Source of the DNA: Pseudomonadota bacterium
GTDB taxonomy: Bacteria; Pseudomonadota; Gammaproteobacteria; Burkholderiales; Rhodocyclaceae
Direction of reading: 5' to 3'
Length of the DNA stretch: 64,000 nt
NCBI GenBank assembly: GCA_018241665.1
Contig: JAFEDK010000012.1
Coordinates: forward strand, 1 to 64,000
Shown: positions 1-9,136 of the stretch, piece by piece
How positions within the stretch are numbered: position 1 is the stretch's first letter
Layout: the number at the start of each line of letters is the position of its first letter
Made by a program: the position numbers and the translations under genes
The notes under the pieces: model-generated
What the model saw: the letters and a program-made list of their open reading frames with translations, nothing else
Database searches by the model: none
What the model was told of the DNA's origin: nothing

Positions 1-46
1 CGTTTGTCAACACATAGTAAAATCAAAGACGATCAGTTCGAAACGC

Positions 47-1003
47 TTAGCCATATTCTCTCTCTTCCGTCTGCTCGACCTGCACCACATGGCGCTCCAG
101 CTCCGGCGGCAGCGGCGCCTCCAGCTCGATCAGCTGATCCGTCAGCGGATGATGGAAGGCGAGCTTCGCCGCATGCAGGAACATCCGCTTGAACCCCTGC
201 TTTTCGAGTTGCTTGTTGAGCGAAAAATCCCCGTATTTGTCGTCGCCGCACAAGGGGAAACCCAGGTGGCTCAAGTGCACGCGGATCTGGTGCGTGCGGC
301 CGGTCTTCAGCTCGACCTCGACCAGGCTGTAGTTCTGCCAGCGCTTCAGCAGCCTAACGATGCTGTGCGCCGGCTTGCCCTCCGGGTTCACGCTGACGCG
401 GCGCTCGCCGCCTTCGGTCAGGTATTTGTGCAGGGCCAGCTTCACATGCTGCACCGGATTCAGCCAGCGCCCAGCCACCAGTGTCAGGTAGCGCTTGCGC
501 ACCTTGCCTTCGCGCATCATGTCGTGCAGCACGGTCAGCGCGCTGCGCTTCTTGGCGACAATCAACAGACCCGAGGTTTCCCGGTCGAGGCGATGCACCA
601 GCTCGAGGAACTTCGCCTCCGGCCGCTGGCGGCGCAGCTGCTCGATGACGCCGAAACTGATGCCACTCCCCCCATGCACGGCCAGACCGGCCGGCTTGTC
701 GAGCACCAGTAAGGCCTCGTCCTCGAAGACGATATCGAAGGGCTTGCCGACCGGCACCACTGGCTCTACCGCCTTCTCGGCCAGGCGGATCGGCGGAATG
801 CGCACTTCGTCACCGAGTTGCAGGCGATAGGTCTGATCCACCCGCTTGCTGTTAACGCGCACCTCCCCGCTACGCAGGATGCGATACACGTGGCTCTTCG
901 GTACGCCCTTGCAGACGCGCACCAGGAAGTTGTCGATGCGCTGCCCGGCGCTCGCGTCATCGACGCTGACCCGCATCACGGAGGGGGCTTTACTCAAGGC
1001 CAT
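47..1003 (-). CDS. rluC: 23S rRNA pseudouridine synthase RluC
   Basis: RluA-family pseudouridine synthase; in E. coli RluC modifies U955, U2504 and U2580 of 23S rRNA. The 318-residue protein has an N-terminal S4 RNA-binding domain (about residues 10-75, including QRIDNFLVR and SHVYRILRSGEVRVN) and a catalytic domain with the HRLDRETSGLL motif holding the catalytic Asp, plus the family GRTHQIRVHL motif. I chose ATG at 1003 (MALSKAPS) because upstream residues read like untranslated leader. It is divergent from rne, the same arrangement as in E. coli. RluC versus another RluA paralogue rests on this neighbourhood and the S4 domain. Confidence 0.93.
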   Translation of the reverse strand: MALSKAPSVMRVSVDDASAGQRIDNFLVRVCKGVPKSHVYRILRSGEVRVNSKRVDQTYRLQLGDEVRIPPIRLAEKAVEPVVPVGKPFDIVFEDEALLVLDKPAGLAVHGGSGISFGVIEQLRRQRPEAKFLELVHRLDRETSGLLIVAKKRSALTVLHDMMREGKVRKRYLTLVAGRWLNPVQHVKLALHKYLTEGGERRVSVNPEGKPAHSIVRLLKRWQNYSLVEVELKTGRTHQIRVHLSHLGFPLCGDDKYGDFSLNKQLEKQGFKRMFLHAAKLAFHHPLTDQLIELEAPLPPELERHVVQVEQTEEREYG

Positions 1004-1542
1004 CTTTTTGAAATATACTGGCGAGCGGTTTTTCGGTTCTGATGCATCGCACTTGCCCAGGCGTGTTGTGAAGACTTCAACACCGGCCCGTGCCACGCCG
1101 GAGCGACTCGACCTTGGTCAGCCAGGGTCACACCCGCTCCCGAAACACCGCAGGAAGGTCCATCGCCAGACAAAAAGAGGGCGATGGTACTGTATTCGAC
1201 AATAAACTTGTACCTATTGCGCGCTAGCGCACACGCAGTTTGACGGCCCTGAATTCAGGGGCAGTGAAGAAATTCTGGAGAGCAGGCCCGAGGTCGCACA
1301 GGGAAATGCCGCCGTCGCCAAGCGTACGGCCCGGCAGAGGAGTTGCGAGACCAGTCGTGCCCCAGGTTCATCACGGCCCCCAGCGGAAAATCGCGGTTCA
1401 GGGTGCATAGACGAACCCCGCCGCCCATATTAGTTTGATTCCCCTCGATGAAGGATAGTCGCGACAACGCCAAACTAAGTCACCGCAGTTAAGCGGTGGC
1501 GCGGTTCGTCCTGCCCGTGTGCTGCGCGGGAGAAGAAGACGA
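1004..1542 (+). promoter_or_regulatory. rluC-rne intergenic region / rne 5' leader
   Basis: A 539-base non-coding stretch separates the divergent rluC and rne starts. It contains a hairpin with 8-bp arms CCATCGCC / GGCGATGG (1160-1187, A-rich 12-nt loop) and a perfect 14-bp palindrome CCCTGAATTCAGGG (1247-1260). In E. coli rne has a long structured 5' UTR through which RNase E controls its own mRNA decay. A similar function here is inference from position and visible structure. I saw no convincing sigma-70 promoter or known small RNA. Confidence 0.5.
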
Positions 1543-4500
1543 ATGAAGCGCATGCTCTTCAACGCAACGCAGGCCGAGGAACTCCGCGTTGCCATTGTCG
1601 ACGGTCAGAAACTGATCGATCTCGACATTGAGTCGGCCGCCAAGGAACAGCGTAAAAGCAACATCTACAAAGCCGTCATTACGCGCATCGAGCCCAGCCT
1701 CGAAGCAGCGTTCGTCGACTATGGCGCCGAGCGCCACGGCTTCCTGCCGTTCAAGGAAATCTCCCGCTCTTACTTCCAGCCTGGCGTCGAAGCCAGCCGC
1801 GCGTCCATCAAGGAAGCGCTGAAGGAAGGTCAGGAGCTGATCGTCCAGGTCGAGAAGGACGAGCGCGGCAACAAGGGTGCCGCCCTCACCACCTTCGTCT
1901 CCCTGGCCGGCCGCTACCTGGTGCTGATGCCCAACAACCCCCGTGGCGGTGGCGTATCCCGCCGCGTCGAGGGCGATGAGCGTGCCGAACTGCGCGACGT
2001 CATGGATCAGCTCGAAGTGCCGGGCGGCATGAGCCTGATCGCCCGCACCGCCGCCATTGGCCGCAACGCCGAAGAGCTGCAGTGGGACTTGAACTACCTG
2101 CTGCAACTGTGGCGCGCCATCGACGGCGCCGCCGAGTCCCAGGCCGGTGCTTTCCTGATCTACCAGGAAGGCAGCCTGGTGATCCGTGCGATCCGCGACT
2201 ACTTCCAGCCGGACATCGGCGAGATCCTGATCGACACCGACGACGTGTACGAGCAGGCACGCCAGTTCATGGCCCACGTGATGCCGCAGAACGTGAACCG
2301 CGTGAAGCGCTATCACGACGACGTGCCGCTGTTCTCCCGCTTCCAGATCGAACACCAGATCGAATCCGCCTACTCGCGCCAGGTCAGCCTGCCGTCCGGC
2401 GGCGCCATCGTGATCGACCACACCGAGGCGCTGGTTTCCGTGGACGTGAACTCCGGCCGCGCCACCCGCGGTGCGGACATCGAGGAAACCGCCTTCAAGA
2501 CCAACTGCGAAGCCGCCGACGAAGTGGCCCGCCAGTTGCGCCTGCGCGACCTCGGCGGCCTGATCGTCATCGACTTCATCGACATGGAGTCGCAGAAGAA
2601 CCAGCGCGAAGTCGAGAACCGCCTGCGCGACGCCCTGCGCTACGACCGTGCCCGCGTGCAGACCGGCAAGATCAGCCGTTTCGGCCTGCTCGAGCTGTCC
2701 CGTCAGCGCCTGCGCCCGGCCCTCGCCGAGACCAGCTACATCCCCTGCCCGCGCTGTAACGGCACCGGCCACACCCGCAGCACCGAATCGTCGGCCCTGC
2801 ACATCCTGCGCATCCTCGAAGAGGAAGCCATGAAGGACAACACCGGCGCCCTGCACTGCCAGGTTCCGGTGGATGTAGCGACCTTCCTGCTCAACGAGAA
2901 GCGTGACGACATCGCCAAGATCGAGCTGCGCCACAAGGTCAACCTGGTGCTGATCCCCAATCGCCACCTGGAAACCCCGCAGCACGAGATCGTCCGCCTG
3001 CGCCACGACCAGCTCAACAGCGAAGACACCAGCCTGCCGAGCTATCGCATGGCCACCAAGCCGGCCGGCGAAACCTATACGCCGCCGTCGGCCAACCCCG
3101 AGCGCCCGGTGCGCCAGGAAGCCGCCGTCAAGGGCATCACCCCCGACCAGCCCGCACCGGTCGTCGAAGCCAAGGCTACTCCGGTCGCCGCCGTGCCGGA
3201 AAGCCAGCCCGGCCTGCTGGCCCGCATCTTCGCCTTCTTCCGTGGTGAGAAGCAGCCCGAACCGGCACCGGTCGTCGCCCAGCCTGAGGCGCCGCGCCGC
3301 GAATCCCGCCCCCGTAACGAGCGCAACCGTCGTGACGGTCGCGACAACCGCGGCCGTCGTGAAGGTCAACGTGAAGAGCGTGGCGAACGGGGCGAGCGCC
3401 AGGAGCGCAACGACAACCGTGAGGCCCGGGAAGCACGCGAGCCCCGCGAGCCCCGTGAAAGCGGACGCAACGCCGCCAGCGAGGCGCAGGCCGAGCAGCG
3501 CGAAAAGCGCCCGCGCGGTGAGCGCCAGGAGCGAGGCGAACGCCAGGAACGCGGCGAGCGCGAAGGCCGTGGTGAGCGTGCTGAGCGCGGCGAACGTCGC
3601 AACCGTAACAACCAGGCGCCCAAGGCCGCCGAGGCTGAAGGCATCGTCGCCAGCGCCGAGCAGGTAACGGCCGACGCCGTGGCCGCGGCAGCCACCCCGG
3701 TGGAAGCCAGCCCGGCTCAAGCCGAAGGCGAAGGCAACGAACGCAGCCGCCGCAGCCGCCGTGGCCGTCGTGGTGGCCGCCGCAACGAGGAGGCCACCAG
3801 CGTCGAGGCCGCCGCCCAGGGCGAGCTGGCGATCGGTGAAGAGGGCCAGCCCGCCAGCGAGGCCGCAGCTGCTCCTGAAGCCGTCGCCGCCAAGCCCCAG
3901 CCTGCCATCAGCGATGCCCAGGCCGTCGAGCCCACCCCGGTCGCCGAAGCCGCTCCGGTAGCGGTCGTCGCAGCGGAAGCGGAAGCCGTAGCACAAGCCA
4001 CGCTGGTCGAGACGTCACCTGTCGTCGAAAACGCAGTGGTAGCGCCGGCCGAGCCCGTCGTCGAAGCAGCGCCTGTTGCCGCGCCAGCCGCGGCAAGCCT
4101 TACCGAAACGCAGGCCAAGCCCGACCTGATCGAGCAGGCTGTTGCGGCTATCGGTCAGCCGGCTGCGGAACGGGTCCCCAGCGAACCAGCTCCGGCACCT
4201 GCCGACATCGTGGCAGCAGAAGCTGCACCGAGCCCCGTCGTGGAAGTCGAAGCCGCGCCGGCACCGATCGCGACGGCGGCCGAAGCCCAGCCCGAAACGG
4301 CAGTGGAACTGTCCGCCCCGAGCGTTGCGACGGAACTGGAAGCGGCTCCTGTCGAGACCGCTCCGGAAGCCCGCGCGGAGGAGGCATCGATCGTGGCTGC
4401 AGCACCGGAGGCGGCGATCGACTTGTCCGGCAGCGGCTTGGTGCTGGTGGAAACCCGCGCGGATGCCGTCAAGGCCTTCCAGACCGAAGTCGCGGTTGAA

Positions 4501-4593
4501 GAAGCGCCCCAGCCGGTACGCCGTCGCCGCAACCGCGCCGCCACGCCGGTTGCCGATGAGCCGCTGATCCAGGTGGAAACCGGCACGAAGTAA
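1543..4593 (+). CDS. rne: Ribonuclease E
   Basis: Essential endoribonuclease for mRNA decay and rRNA/tRNA processing, scaffold of the degradosome on the inner membrane. The 1,016-residue protein starts MKRMLFNATQ, as RNase E does. An S1 domain follows (about 35-120), then the DNase I-like catalytic region with the metal-binding Asp in VSVDVNSGR and the second Asp in GGLIVIDFIDME, and the Zn-link CPRC at residues 402-405, as in E. coli 404-407. From about residue 500 the tail is low complexity: an Arg/Glu-rich RNA-binding stretch and then a very Ala/Pro/Glu-rich segment, typical of a disordered degradosome scaffold. The start at 1543 sits behind a purine-rich GGGAGAAGAAG. The tail distinguishes it from RNase G. 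Confidence 0.97.
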   Translation: MKRMLFNATQAEELRVAIVDGQKLIDLDIESAAKEQRKSNIYKAVITRIEPSLEAAFVDYGAERHGFLPFKEISRSYFQPGVEASRASIKEALKEGQELIVQVEKDERGNKGAALTTFVSLAGRYLVLMPNNPRGGGVSRRVEGDERAELRDVMDQLEVPGGMSLIARTAAIGRNAEELQWDLNYLLQLWRAIDGAAESQAGAFLIYQEGSLVIRAIRDYFQPDIGEILIDTDDVYEQARQFMAHVMPQNVNRVKRYHDDVPLFSRFQIEHQIESAYSRQVSLPSGGAIVIDHTEALVSVDVNSGRATRGADIEETAFKTNCEAADEVARQLRLRDLGGLIVIDFIDMESQKNQREVENRLRDALRYDRARVQTGKISRFGLLELSRQRLRPALAETSYIPCPRCNGTGHTRSTESSALHILRILEEEAMKDNTGALHCQVPVDVATFLLNEKRDDIAKIELRHKVNLVLIPNRHLETPQHEIVRLRHDQLNSEDTSLPSYRMATKPAGETYTPPSANPERPVRQEAAVKGITPDQPAPVVEAKATPVAAVPESQPGLLARIFAFFRGEKQPEPAPVVAQPEAPRRESRPRNERNRRDGRDNRGRREGQREERGERGERQERNDNREAREAREPREPRESGRNAASEAQAEQREKRPRGERQERGERQERGEREGRGERAERGERRNRNNQAPKAAEAEGIVASAEQVTADAVAAAATPVEASPAQAEGEGNERSRRSRRGRRGGRRNEEATSVEAAAQGELAIGEEGQPASEAAAAPEAVAAKPQPAISDAQAVEPTPVAEAAPVAVVAAEAEAVAQATLVETSPVVENAVVAPAEPVVEAAPVAAPAAASLTETQAKPDLIEQAVAAIGQPAAERVPSEPAPAPADIVAAEAAPSPVVEVEAAPAPIATAAEAQPETAVELSAPSVATELEAAPVETAPEARAEEASIVAAAPEAAIDLSGSGLVLVETRADAVKAFQTEVAVEEAPQPVRRRRNRAATPVADEPLIQVETGTK

Positions 4594-4611
4594 GCCGGCA
4601 TCGGCACCAGC

Positions 4612-4648
4612 AAAAAAGGCCAGCTCCGATAAAGAACTGGCCTTTTTT
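4612..4648 (+). terminator. Rho-independent terminator after rne
   Basis: AAAAAAGGCCAG and CTGGCCTTTTTT form a stem around a short loop about 20 bases past the rne stop. The run of six A and six T makes it usable from both directions, so it can also end the convergent phosphatase transcript. Confidence 0.9.
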
Positions 4649-4696
4649 ATATCAAGCAAGAACAGCGCTGCGACGCCCGTCTCTTGCCGGCGTCTT

Positions 4697-5188
4697 TCAG
4701 CTCACCGACTGGCTGCGGCGATTAACCTCCGGGAGAATCTCGTCGATGAGCCCCTGCACCGCATCCTCGCACATGTCGAGAACGGCATCGAAACCAGTCG
4801 CCCCGCCATAGTAGGGATCCGGGACATCGTCCCGTCGGACCATGCGGGCGTAGCTCATGAACATACGCACCTTGTGGCGCATGCCTTCCGGTGCCTTGTC
4901 ACGCAGGTACTGGAAGTGGTCCCGATCCATTGCCAGCAGCAAATCGAACTCGTCGAAATCCTTGGGCTCGACCTTACGCGCCCGCAACCGGGAAAGATCA
5001 TAACCACGCCGCAAGGCGGCCGACTGGGAACGGGGATCGGGCGCCTCACCCACGTGATACCCCTGGATTCCCGCAGAATCCACACCCACCGACTCCCCCA
5101 GCCCGGCCATCACCAGCCAGCGACGTGCGACGCCCTCAGCCGTCGGCGACCGACAGATATTGCCGGTGCAAACAAATAATATTTTCAT
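4697..5188 (-). CDS. Low-molecular-weight protein-tyrosine phosphatase
   Basis: Cytoplasmic phosphotyrosine phosphatase of the LMW-PTP family, 163 residues. The P-loop CTGNICRS (C-X5-R) lies at the N-terminus in MKILFVCTGNICRSP, and the general-acid Asp lies in the VPDPYYGG motif, both canonical. ATG at 5188 is preceded by a strong AGGAGGGG Shine-Dalgarno. It is a single gene between convergent rne and co-directional uvrB. No tyrosine kinase or exopolysaccharide genes are nearby, so it looks like the stand-alone housekeeping type rather than Wzb. Confidence 0.95.
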   Translation of the reverse strand: MKILFVCTGNICRSPTAEGVARRWLVMAGLGESVGVDSAGIQGYHVGEAPDPRSQSAALRRGYDLSRLRARKVEPKDFDEFDLLLAMDRDHFQYLRDKAPEGMRHKVRMFMSYARMVRRDDVPDPYYGGATGFDAVLDMCEDAVQGLIDEILPEVNRRSQSVS

Positions 5189-5288
5189 TCTGTATTCCCC
5201 TCCTACCGGCCATTTAAGCAGGCGGCGGGCAGAACGTACAAGAGCGAGCACCACGTTGATCAGTCTCTCTCAGCCTGAGGTGTTGGGT

Positions 5289-7352
5289 TCATGCCGCGGA
5301 GTCATGCCCCTCGGCACCGAAAGCCTGCTGGCGCAGGCGGAACAGACGATCCCGGACCGAAGCGGCTTTTTCGAATTCCAGGTTGCGGGCATGCTCCTGC
5401 ATTTCCTTCTCGAGCTGCCGGATCGTCCTGGCCAGCGCCTTCTCGTCCAGTAGTTGGTAATCCACACGCCCTTCGGCTAGCGCTGGGGTCTTCTTGTTGT
5501 CTGTATCTGCATCATAAACACCGTCAATGATGTCTTTTATGCGCTTTGTCACAGACTTCGGCGTAATACCGTTCGCCTCATTGAAGGCCAGCTGCTTGGC
5601 GCGACGCCTTTCGGTTTCATCGATCGCGGCACGCATCGAATCGGTGATCCGGTCGGCGTAGAGGATCGCCGTGCCATGCAGGTGGCGCGCCGCCCGGCCG
5701 ATGGTCTGGATCAGCGAACGCTCGGAACGCAGGAAGCCCTCCTTGTCCGCGTCGAGGATCGCCACCAGCGACACCTCGGGAATGTCCAGGCCTTCCCGCA
5801 GCAGGTTGATGCCCACCAGCACGTCGAATTCGCCCAGACGCAGGTCGCGGATGATCTCGACCCGCTCGACGGTATCGATGTCCGAGTGCAGGTAGCGCAC
5901 CCGGATGCCGTTCTCGGCCAGGTACTCGGTCAGGTCCTCCGCCAGGCGCTTGGTCAGCACGGTCACCAGCACCCGCTCCTGCACCGCGAGGCGCAACTTG
6001 ATCTCGCCGAGCAGATCGTCCACCTGCGTAGTGGCCGGCTTGACCACGATGGTCGGGTCCACCAGCCCGGTCGGGCGCACCACCTGTTCCACAACCTGGC
6101 CCTGATGCTCCTTCTCGTAGGCAGCTGGCGTGGCCGACACGAAGACGGTCTGTGGCAGCAGGCGCTCGAACTCCTCGAACTTCAGCGGCCGGTTGTCCAG
6201 CGCCGACGGCAGGCGAAAACCGTACTCGACGAGGTTTTCCTTGCGTGAGCGGTCGCCCTTGTACATCGCCCCGACCTGGCCGATCGACACGTGGGACTCG
6301 TCGATGAACATCAGGCCGTCCTTCGGCAAGTAATCGATCAGTGTCGGCGGCGCATCACCTGCCTTGCGCCCGGACATGTGGCGGGAGTAGTTCTCGATGC
6401 CCTTGCAGAAGCCCAGCTCGTTGAGCATCTCCAGGTCGAAGCGGGTGCGCTGCTCGATGCGCTGGGCCTCGACCAGCTTGCTCCCCTTGTAGAACACCTC
6501 CATACGCTCGCGCAGTTCCTCCTTGATCGCCTCGACCGCCTTCAGCACGGTAGCCCGCGGCGTCACGTAATGGCTGGACGGATAGACCGTGAAGCGGCTG
6601 AGCTTCTGCTTGAGGTGGCCGGTGAGCGGATCGAACAGGGTCAGGTGCTCGATCTCGTCATCGAACATCTCGACCCGCAGAGCGTGCTCGGCGTTTTCCG
6701 CCGGGTAGATGTCGATCACGTCGCCACGCACGCGGAAGGTGCCACGCTTGAAGTCCACGTCCGCGCGGGTGTACTGCATGGCTACCAGGCGCTGGACGAG
6801 ATCCCGATGGACGATCCGCTCCCCTTCCCGCAGGTGCAGCACCATGCTGTGGTAGTCGCCGGGATCTCCGATACCGTAGATGCACGACACCGACGCCACG
6901 ATCACCACGTCGCGACGCTCCATCAGGCTCTTGGTAGCCGACAGGCGCATCTGCTCGATGTGCTCGTTGATCGCCGAGTCCTTCTCGATGAACAGGTCGC
7001 GGGACGGCACGTAGGCTTCCGGCTGGTAGTAGTCGTAGTAGCTGACGAAATACTCCACCGCGTTCTCCGGGAAGAACTCGCGGAACTCCGAGTACAGCTG
7101 CGCCGCCAGCGTCTTGTTATGGGCCAGCACCAGTGCCGGCCGGCCGCAGCGGGCAATGACGTTGGCCATAGTGTAGGTCTTGCCCGAGCCCGTCACGCCC
7201 AGCAGGGTCTGGAACATGAGGCCGTCCTCGATGCCCTCGACGAGCCGGCGGATCGCCTCCGGCTGGTCGCCGCCGGGTGGAAAAGGTTGATGGAGTCGGA
7301 ACGGGCTGCCTTCGAAAACCACCACACGCCCGCTATCGGATTGATCGGCCAT
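5289..7352 (-). CDS. uvrB: UvrABC excinuclease subunit B
   Basis: DNA damage-verification helicase of nucleotide excision repair, 687 residues, close to the usual 670-690. Visible elements in order: Walker [11 protein letters not shown] near residue 52, the beta-hairpin region [16 protein letters not shown]-type box FIDESHVS, helicase motifs in the C-terminal half (motif [11 protein letters not shown]), and the C-terminal UVR motif [22 protein letters not shown] that contacts UvrC. It is divergent from the aminotransferase gene with about 118 bases between starts, a pairing common in betaproteobacteria. Confidence 0.98.
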   Translation of the reverse strand: MADQSDSGRVVVFEGSPFRLHQPFPPGGDQPEAIRRLVEGIEDGLMFQTLLGVTGSGKTYTMANVIARCGRPALVLAHNKTLAAQLYSEFREFFPENAVEYFVSYYDYYQPEAYVPSRDLFIEKDSAINEHIEQMRLSATKSLMERRDVVIVASVSCIYGIGDPGDYHSMVLHLREGERIVHRDLVQRLVAMQYTRADVDFKRGTFRVRGDVIDIYPAENAEHALRVEMFDDEIEHLTLFDPLTGHLKQKLSRFTVYPSSHYVTPRATVLKAVEAIKEELRERMEVFYKGSKLVEAQRIEQRTRFDLEMLNELGFCKGIENYSRHMSGRKAGDAPPTLIDYLPKDGLMFIDESHVSIGQVGAMYKGDRSRKENLVEYGFRLPSALDNRPLKFEEFERLLPQTVFVSATPAAYEKEHQGQVVEQVVRPTGLVDPTIVVKPATTQVDDLLGEIKLRLAVQERVLVTVLTKRLAEDLTEYLAENGIRVRYLHSDIDTVERVEIIRDLRLGEFDVLVGINLLREGLDIPEVSLVAILDADKEGFLRSERSLIQTIGRAARHLHGTAILYADRITDSMRAAIDETERRRAKQLAFNEANGITPKSVTKRIKDIIDGVYDADTDNKKTPALAEGRVDYQLLDEKALARTIRQLEKEMQEHARNLEFEKAASVRDRLFRLRQQAFGAEGHDSAA

Positions 7353-7470
7353 GATAAAATTTCTGTCTTAAGTCCATCGGCGGCGCCCGCGTGTTCCACG
7401 GGCAACTCCGTATTATCGCCCAGCGGACGGCACAAAGTGCCCCGCTCCCTTCGCCCCTTTTGGAGACCCC

Positions 7471-8679
7471 ATGAGCTCTTCGATCTTTGCTGCGGTGGAA
7501 ATGGCCCCCCGCGATCCGATTCTTGGCCTGAACGAAGCCTTCAACGCGGATACCCGCAGCACCAAGGTCAACCTCGGCGTTGGCGTCTATTTCGACGACA
7601 ACGGCAAGATTCCCCTCCTGGCCGCAGTGAAGACCGCCGAAAAGGCCCGCCTCGAAGCAGCCCCCCCGCGCGGCTACCAGCCCATTGAAGGCCCCGTCGC
7701 CTACAACAGCGCGGTGCAGAACCTGCTGTTCGGCGCCGACAGCGCCCTCATCCGTGACGGCCGCGTCGTCACCGCCCAGGCCCTCGGCGGCACCGGCGCC
7801 CTGCGCATCGGCGCCGACCTGATCCAGCGCGTCGTGTCGGGCGCCACGGTCTACATCTCCGATCCGTCCTGGGAAAACCATCGCGCCCTGTTCGAGGCTG
7901 CCGGCTTCCCGGTCGAAACGTATCCGTACTACAACCCGGAAACCCGCGGCGCCAACGCCGAGGCGATGATCGCCAAGCTCAACACGCTGCCGGCCGGCTC
8001 CGTGATCGTGCTGCACGCCTGCTGCCACAACCCCACCGGGGCCGACCTCACCGAAGCCCAGTGGGCCGAAGTGGTCAAGGCCTGTGCGGCCCGCGGCCTC
8101 ATTCCCTTCCTCGACATGGCCTACCAGGGCTTCGCCGACGGCATCGAGCCGGATGCTGTCGCAGTGAACCTGTTCGCCGCCTCCGGCCTGTCCTTCTTCG
8201 TGTCCAGCTCCTTCTCCAAGAGCTTCTCGCTGTACGGCGAGCGCGTCGGCGCCCTGTCCGTCGTCACCCAAAGCAAGGACGAGTCCGCCCGCGTGCTGTC
8301 CCAGCTCAAGCGCGTGATCCGCACCAACTACTCCAACCCGCCGATCCACGGTGGCGCGGTCGTGGCTGCCGTGCTGTCCACCCCCGAGCTGCGTGCCCAG
8401 TGGGAAGCCGAACTGGCCGGCATGCGTGACCGCATCCGCGCCATGCGCACCGGCCTCGTCGAGCAACTGGCCGCCCGCAAGGTCGACCAGGACTTCTCCT
8501 TCGTCATCAAGCAGCGCGGCATGTTCTCCTACACCGGCCTGTCCGCTGCCCAGGTCGAACGCATGAAGACCGAGTTCGGCATCTACGCCGTCAGCACCGG
8601 CCGCATCTGCCTGGCCGCTCTGAACAACAAGAACCTCGACTACGTCGCCGACGCCATCGCCGCCGTCATCAAGGCCTAA
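7471..8679 (+). CDS. tyrB: Aromatic/aspartate aminotransferase (class I)
   Basis: PLP enzyme interconverting aromatic amino acids or aspartate with their 2-oxo acids. The 402-residue protein has the family start (FAAVEMAPRDPILGLNEAF), the substrate loop HACCHNPTG, the PLP-phosphate region DMAYQGFADG and the Schiff-base lysine in SSSFSKSFSLYGERVG. GGAG lies just upstream of ATG 7471. Sequence alone separates TyrB from AspC poorly; the uvrB neighbourhood in betaproteobacteria usually carries the aromatic-type enzyme, hence the symbol. Confidence 0.9.
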   Translation: MSSSIFAAVEMAPRDPILGLNEAFNADTRSTKVNLGVGVYFDDNGKIPLLAAVKTAEKARLEAAPPRGYQPIEGPVAYNSAVQNLLFGADSALIRDGRVVTAQALGGTGALRIGADLIQRVVSGATVYISDPSWENHRALFEAAGFPVETYPYYNPETRGANAEAMIAKLNTLPAGSVIVLHACCHNPTGADLTEAQWAEVVKACAARGLIPFLDMAYQGFADGIEPDAVAVNLFAASGLSFFVSSSFSKSFSLYGERVGALSVVTQSKDESARVLSQLKRVIRTNYSNPPIHGGAVVAAVLSTPELRAQWEAELAGMRDRIRAMRTGLVEQLAARKVDQDFSFVIKQRGMFSYTGLSAAQVERMKTEFGIYAVSTGRICLAALNNKNLDYVADAIAAVIKA

Positions 8680-8693
8680 GCTTCAGCTGCACT

Positions 8694-8714
8694 GCCCCCG
8701 GCCCAGCCGGGGGC
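8694..8714 (+). terminator. GC-rich hairpin after the aminotransferase gene
   Basis: A perfect 9-bp stem GCCCCCGGC / GCCGGGGGC with a CCA loop lies 15 bases after the stop codon. It is followed by AAAAAT rather than a T run, so it is a terminator-like or mRNA-stabilising hairpin, not a canonical intrinsic terminator. Confidence 0.5.
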
Positions 8715-8734
8715 AAAAATGCGCGCAAGTCGGC

Positions 8735-8763
8735 TTGACGTTCTAACAACGTCTGCCTATACT
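8735..8763 (+). promoter_or_regulatory. Sigma-70 promoter of the tRNA-Asn pair
   Basis: TTGACG (8735-8740), an exact 17-base spacer and TATACT (8758-8763) place the transcription start just before the first tRNA at 8776. The GC-rich stretch after the -10 box (GCGCGCC) resembles the discriminator of stringently controlled stable-RNA promoters; stringent control is inferred. Confidence 0.88.
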
Positions 8764-8775
8764 GCGCGCCTCTGT

Positions 8776-8851
8776 TCCTCGATAGCTCAGTCGGTAGAGC
8801 GCCGGACTGTTAATCCGTAGGTCCCTGGTTCGAGCCCAGGTCGAGGAGCCA
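8776..8851 (+). tRNA. tRNA-Asn (GTT)
   Basis: A 76-base cloverleaf. Acceptor arms TCCTCGA / TCGAGGA are perfectly complementary, the anticodon GTT is at 8809-8811, the T-arm carries GGTTCGAGCC, and the CCA end is encoded. It is identical to the second copy 130 bases downstream. Confidence 0.97.
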
Positions 8852-8905
8852 GAAAAAATTCAGGTCATTTGCAGCCTTCTAGATGCAGATAACCAACCCG
8901 TCAGA

Positions 8906-8981
8906 TCCTCGATAGCTCAGTCGGTAGAGCGCCGGACTGTTAATCCGTAGGTCCCTGGTTCGAGCCCAGGTCGAGGAGCCA
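8906..8981 (+). tRNA. tRNA-Asn (GTT), second copy
   Basis: Base-for-base identical to the first copy, with anticodon GTT at 8939-8941 and encoded CCA. Only 54 bases separate the two, without a new promoter, so they are probably one transcript from the upstream promoter ending at the terminator right after this gene. Confidence 0.97.
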
Positions 8982-8985
8982 AGAC

Positions 8986-9018
8986 AAAAAAAGCCAATCC
9001 ACAAGGGTTGGCTTTTTT
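8986..9018 (+). terminator. Rho-independent terminator of the tRNA operon
   Basis: AAGCCAATCC and GGGTTGGCTT pair (one G-T) around ACAA, with an A run before and six T after. It starts five bases after the CCA end of the second tRNA. Confidence 0.9.
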
Positions 9019-9136
9019 GTTGTCTGGTCGATTGCTGCTCCGGGGCAGGCGATGCCAGATACTCAATCACCAATCAGGAGGCGTCCGTTCAGCCGTCACC
9101 GCCCAATGCGGGGCGATGGCAACCCTTGGGCCTAGC

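Noticed and set aside
1004..1542. RNase P RNA, 6S RNA or tmRNA in the rne leader
   Set aside because: I compared the remembered conserved cores (for example GAGGAAAGTCC of rnpB) and none was present on either strand.
1489..3996. An 835-codon open frame antisense to rne
   Set aside because: Gly/Leu/Val/Asp-biased translation caused by the Ala/Arg/Glu-rich high-GC rne codons; rne itself is fully supported by domains.
6291..7688. A 465-codon frame opposite uvrB running into the aminotransferase gene
   Set aside because: It covers two conserved genes in the wrong frames and shows no recognisable motif.
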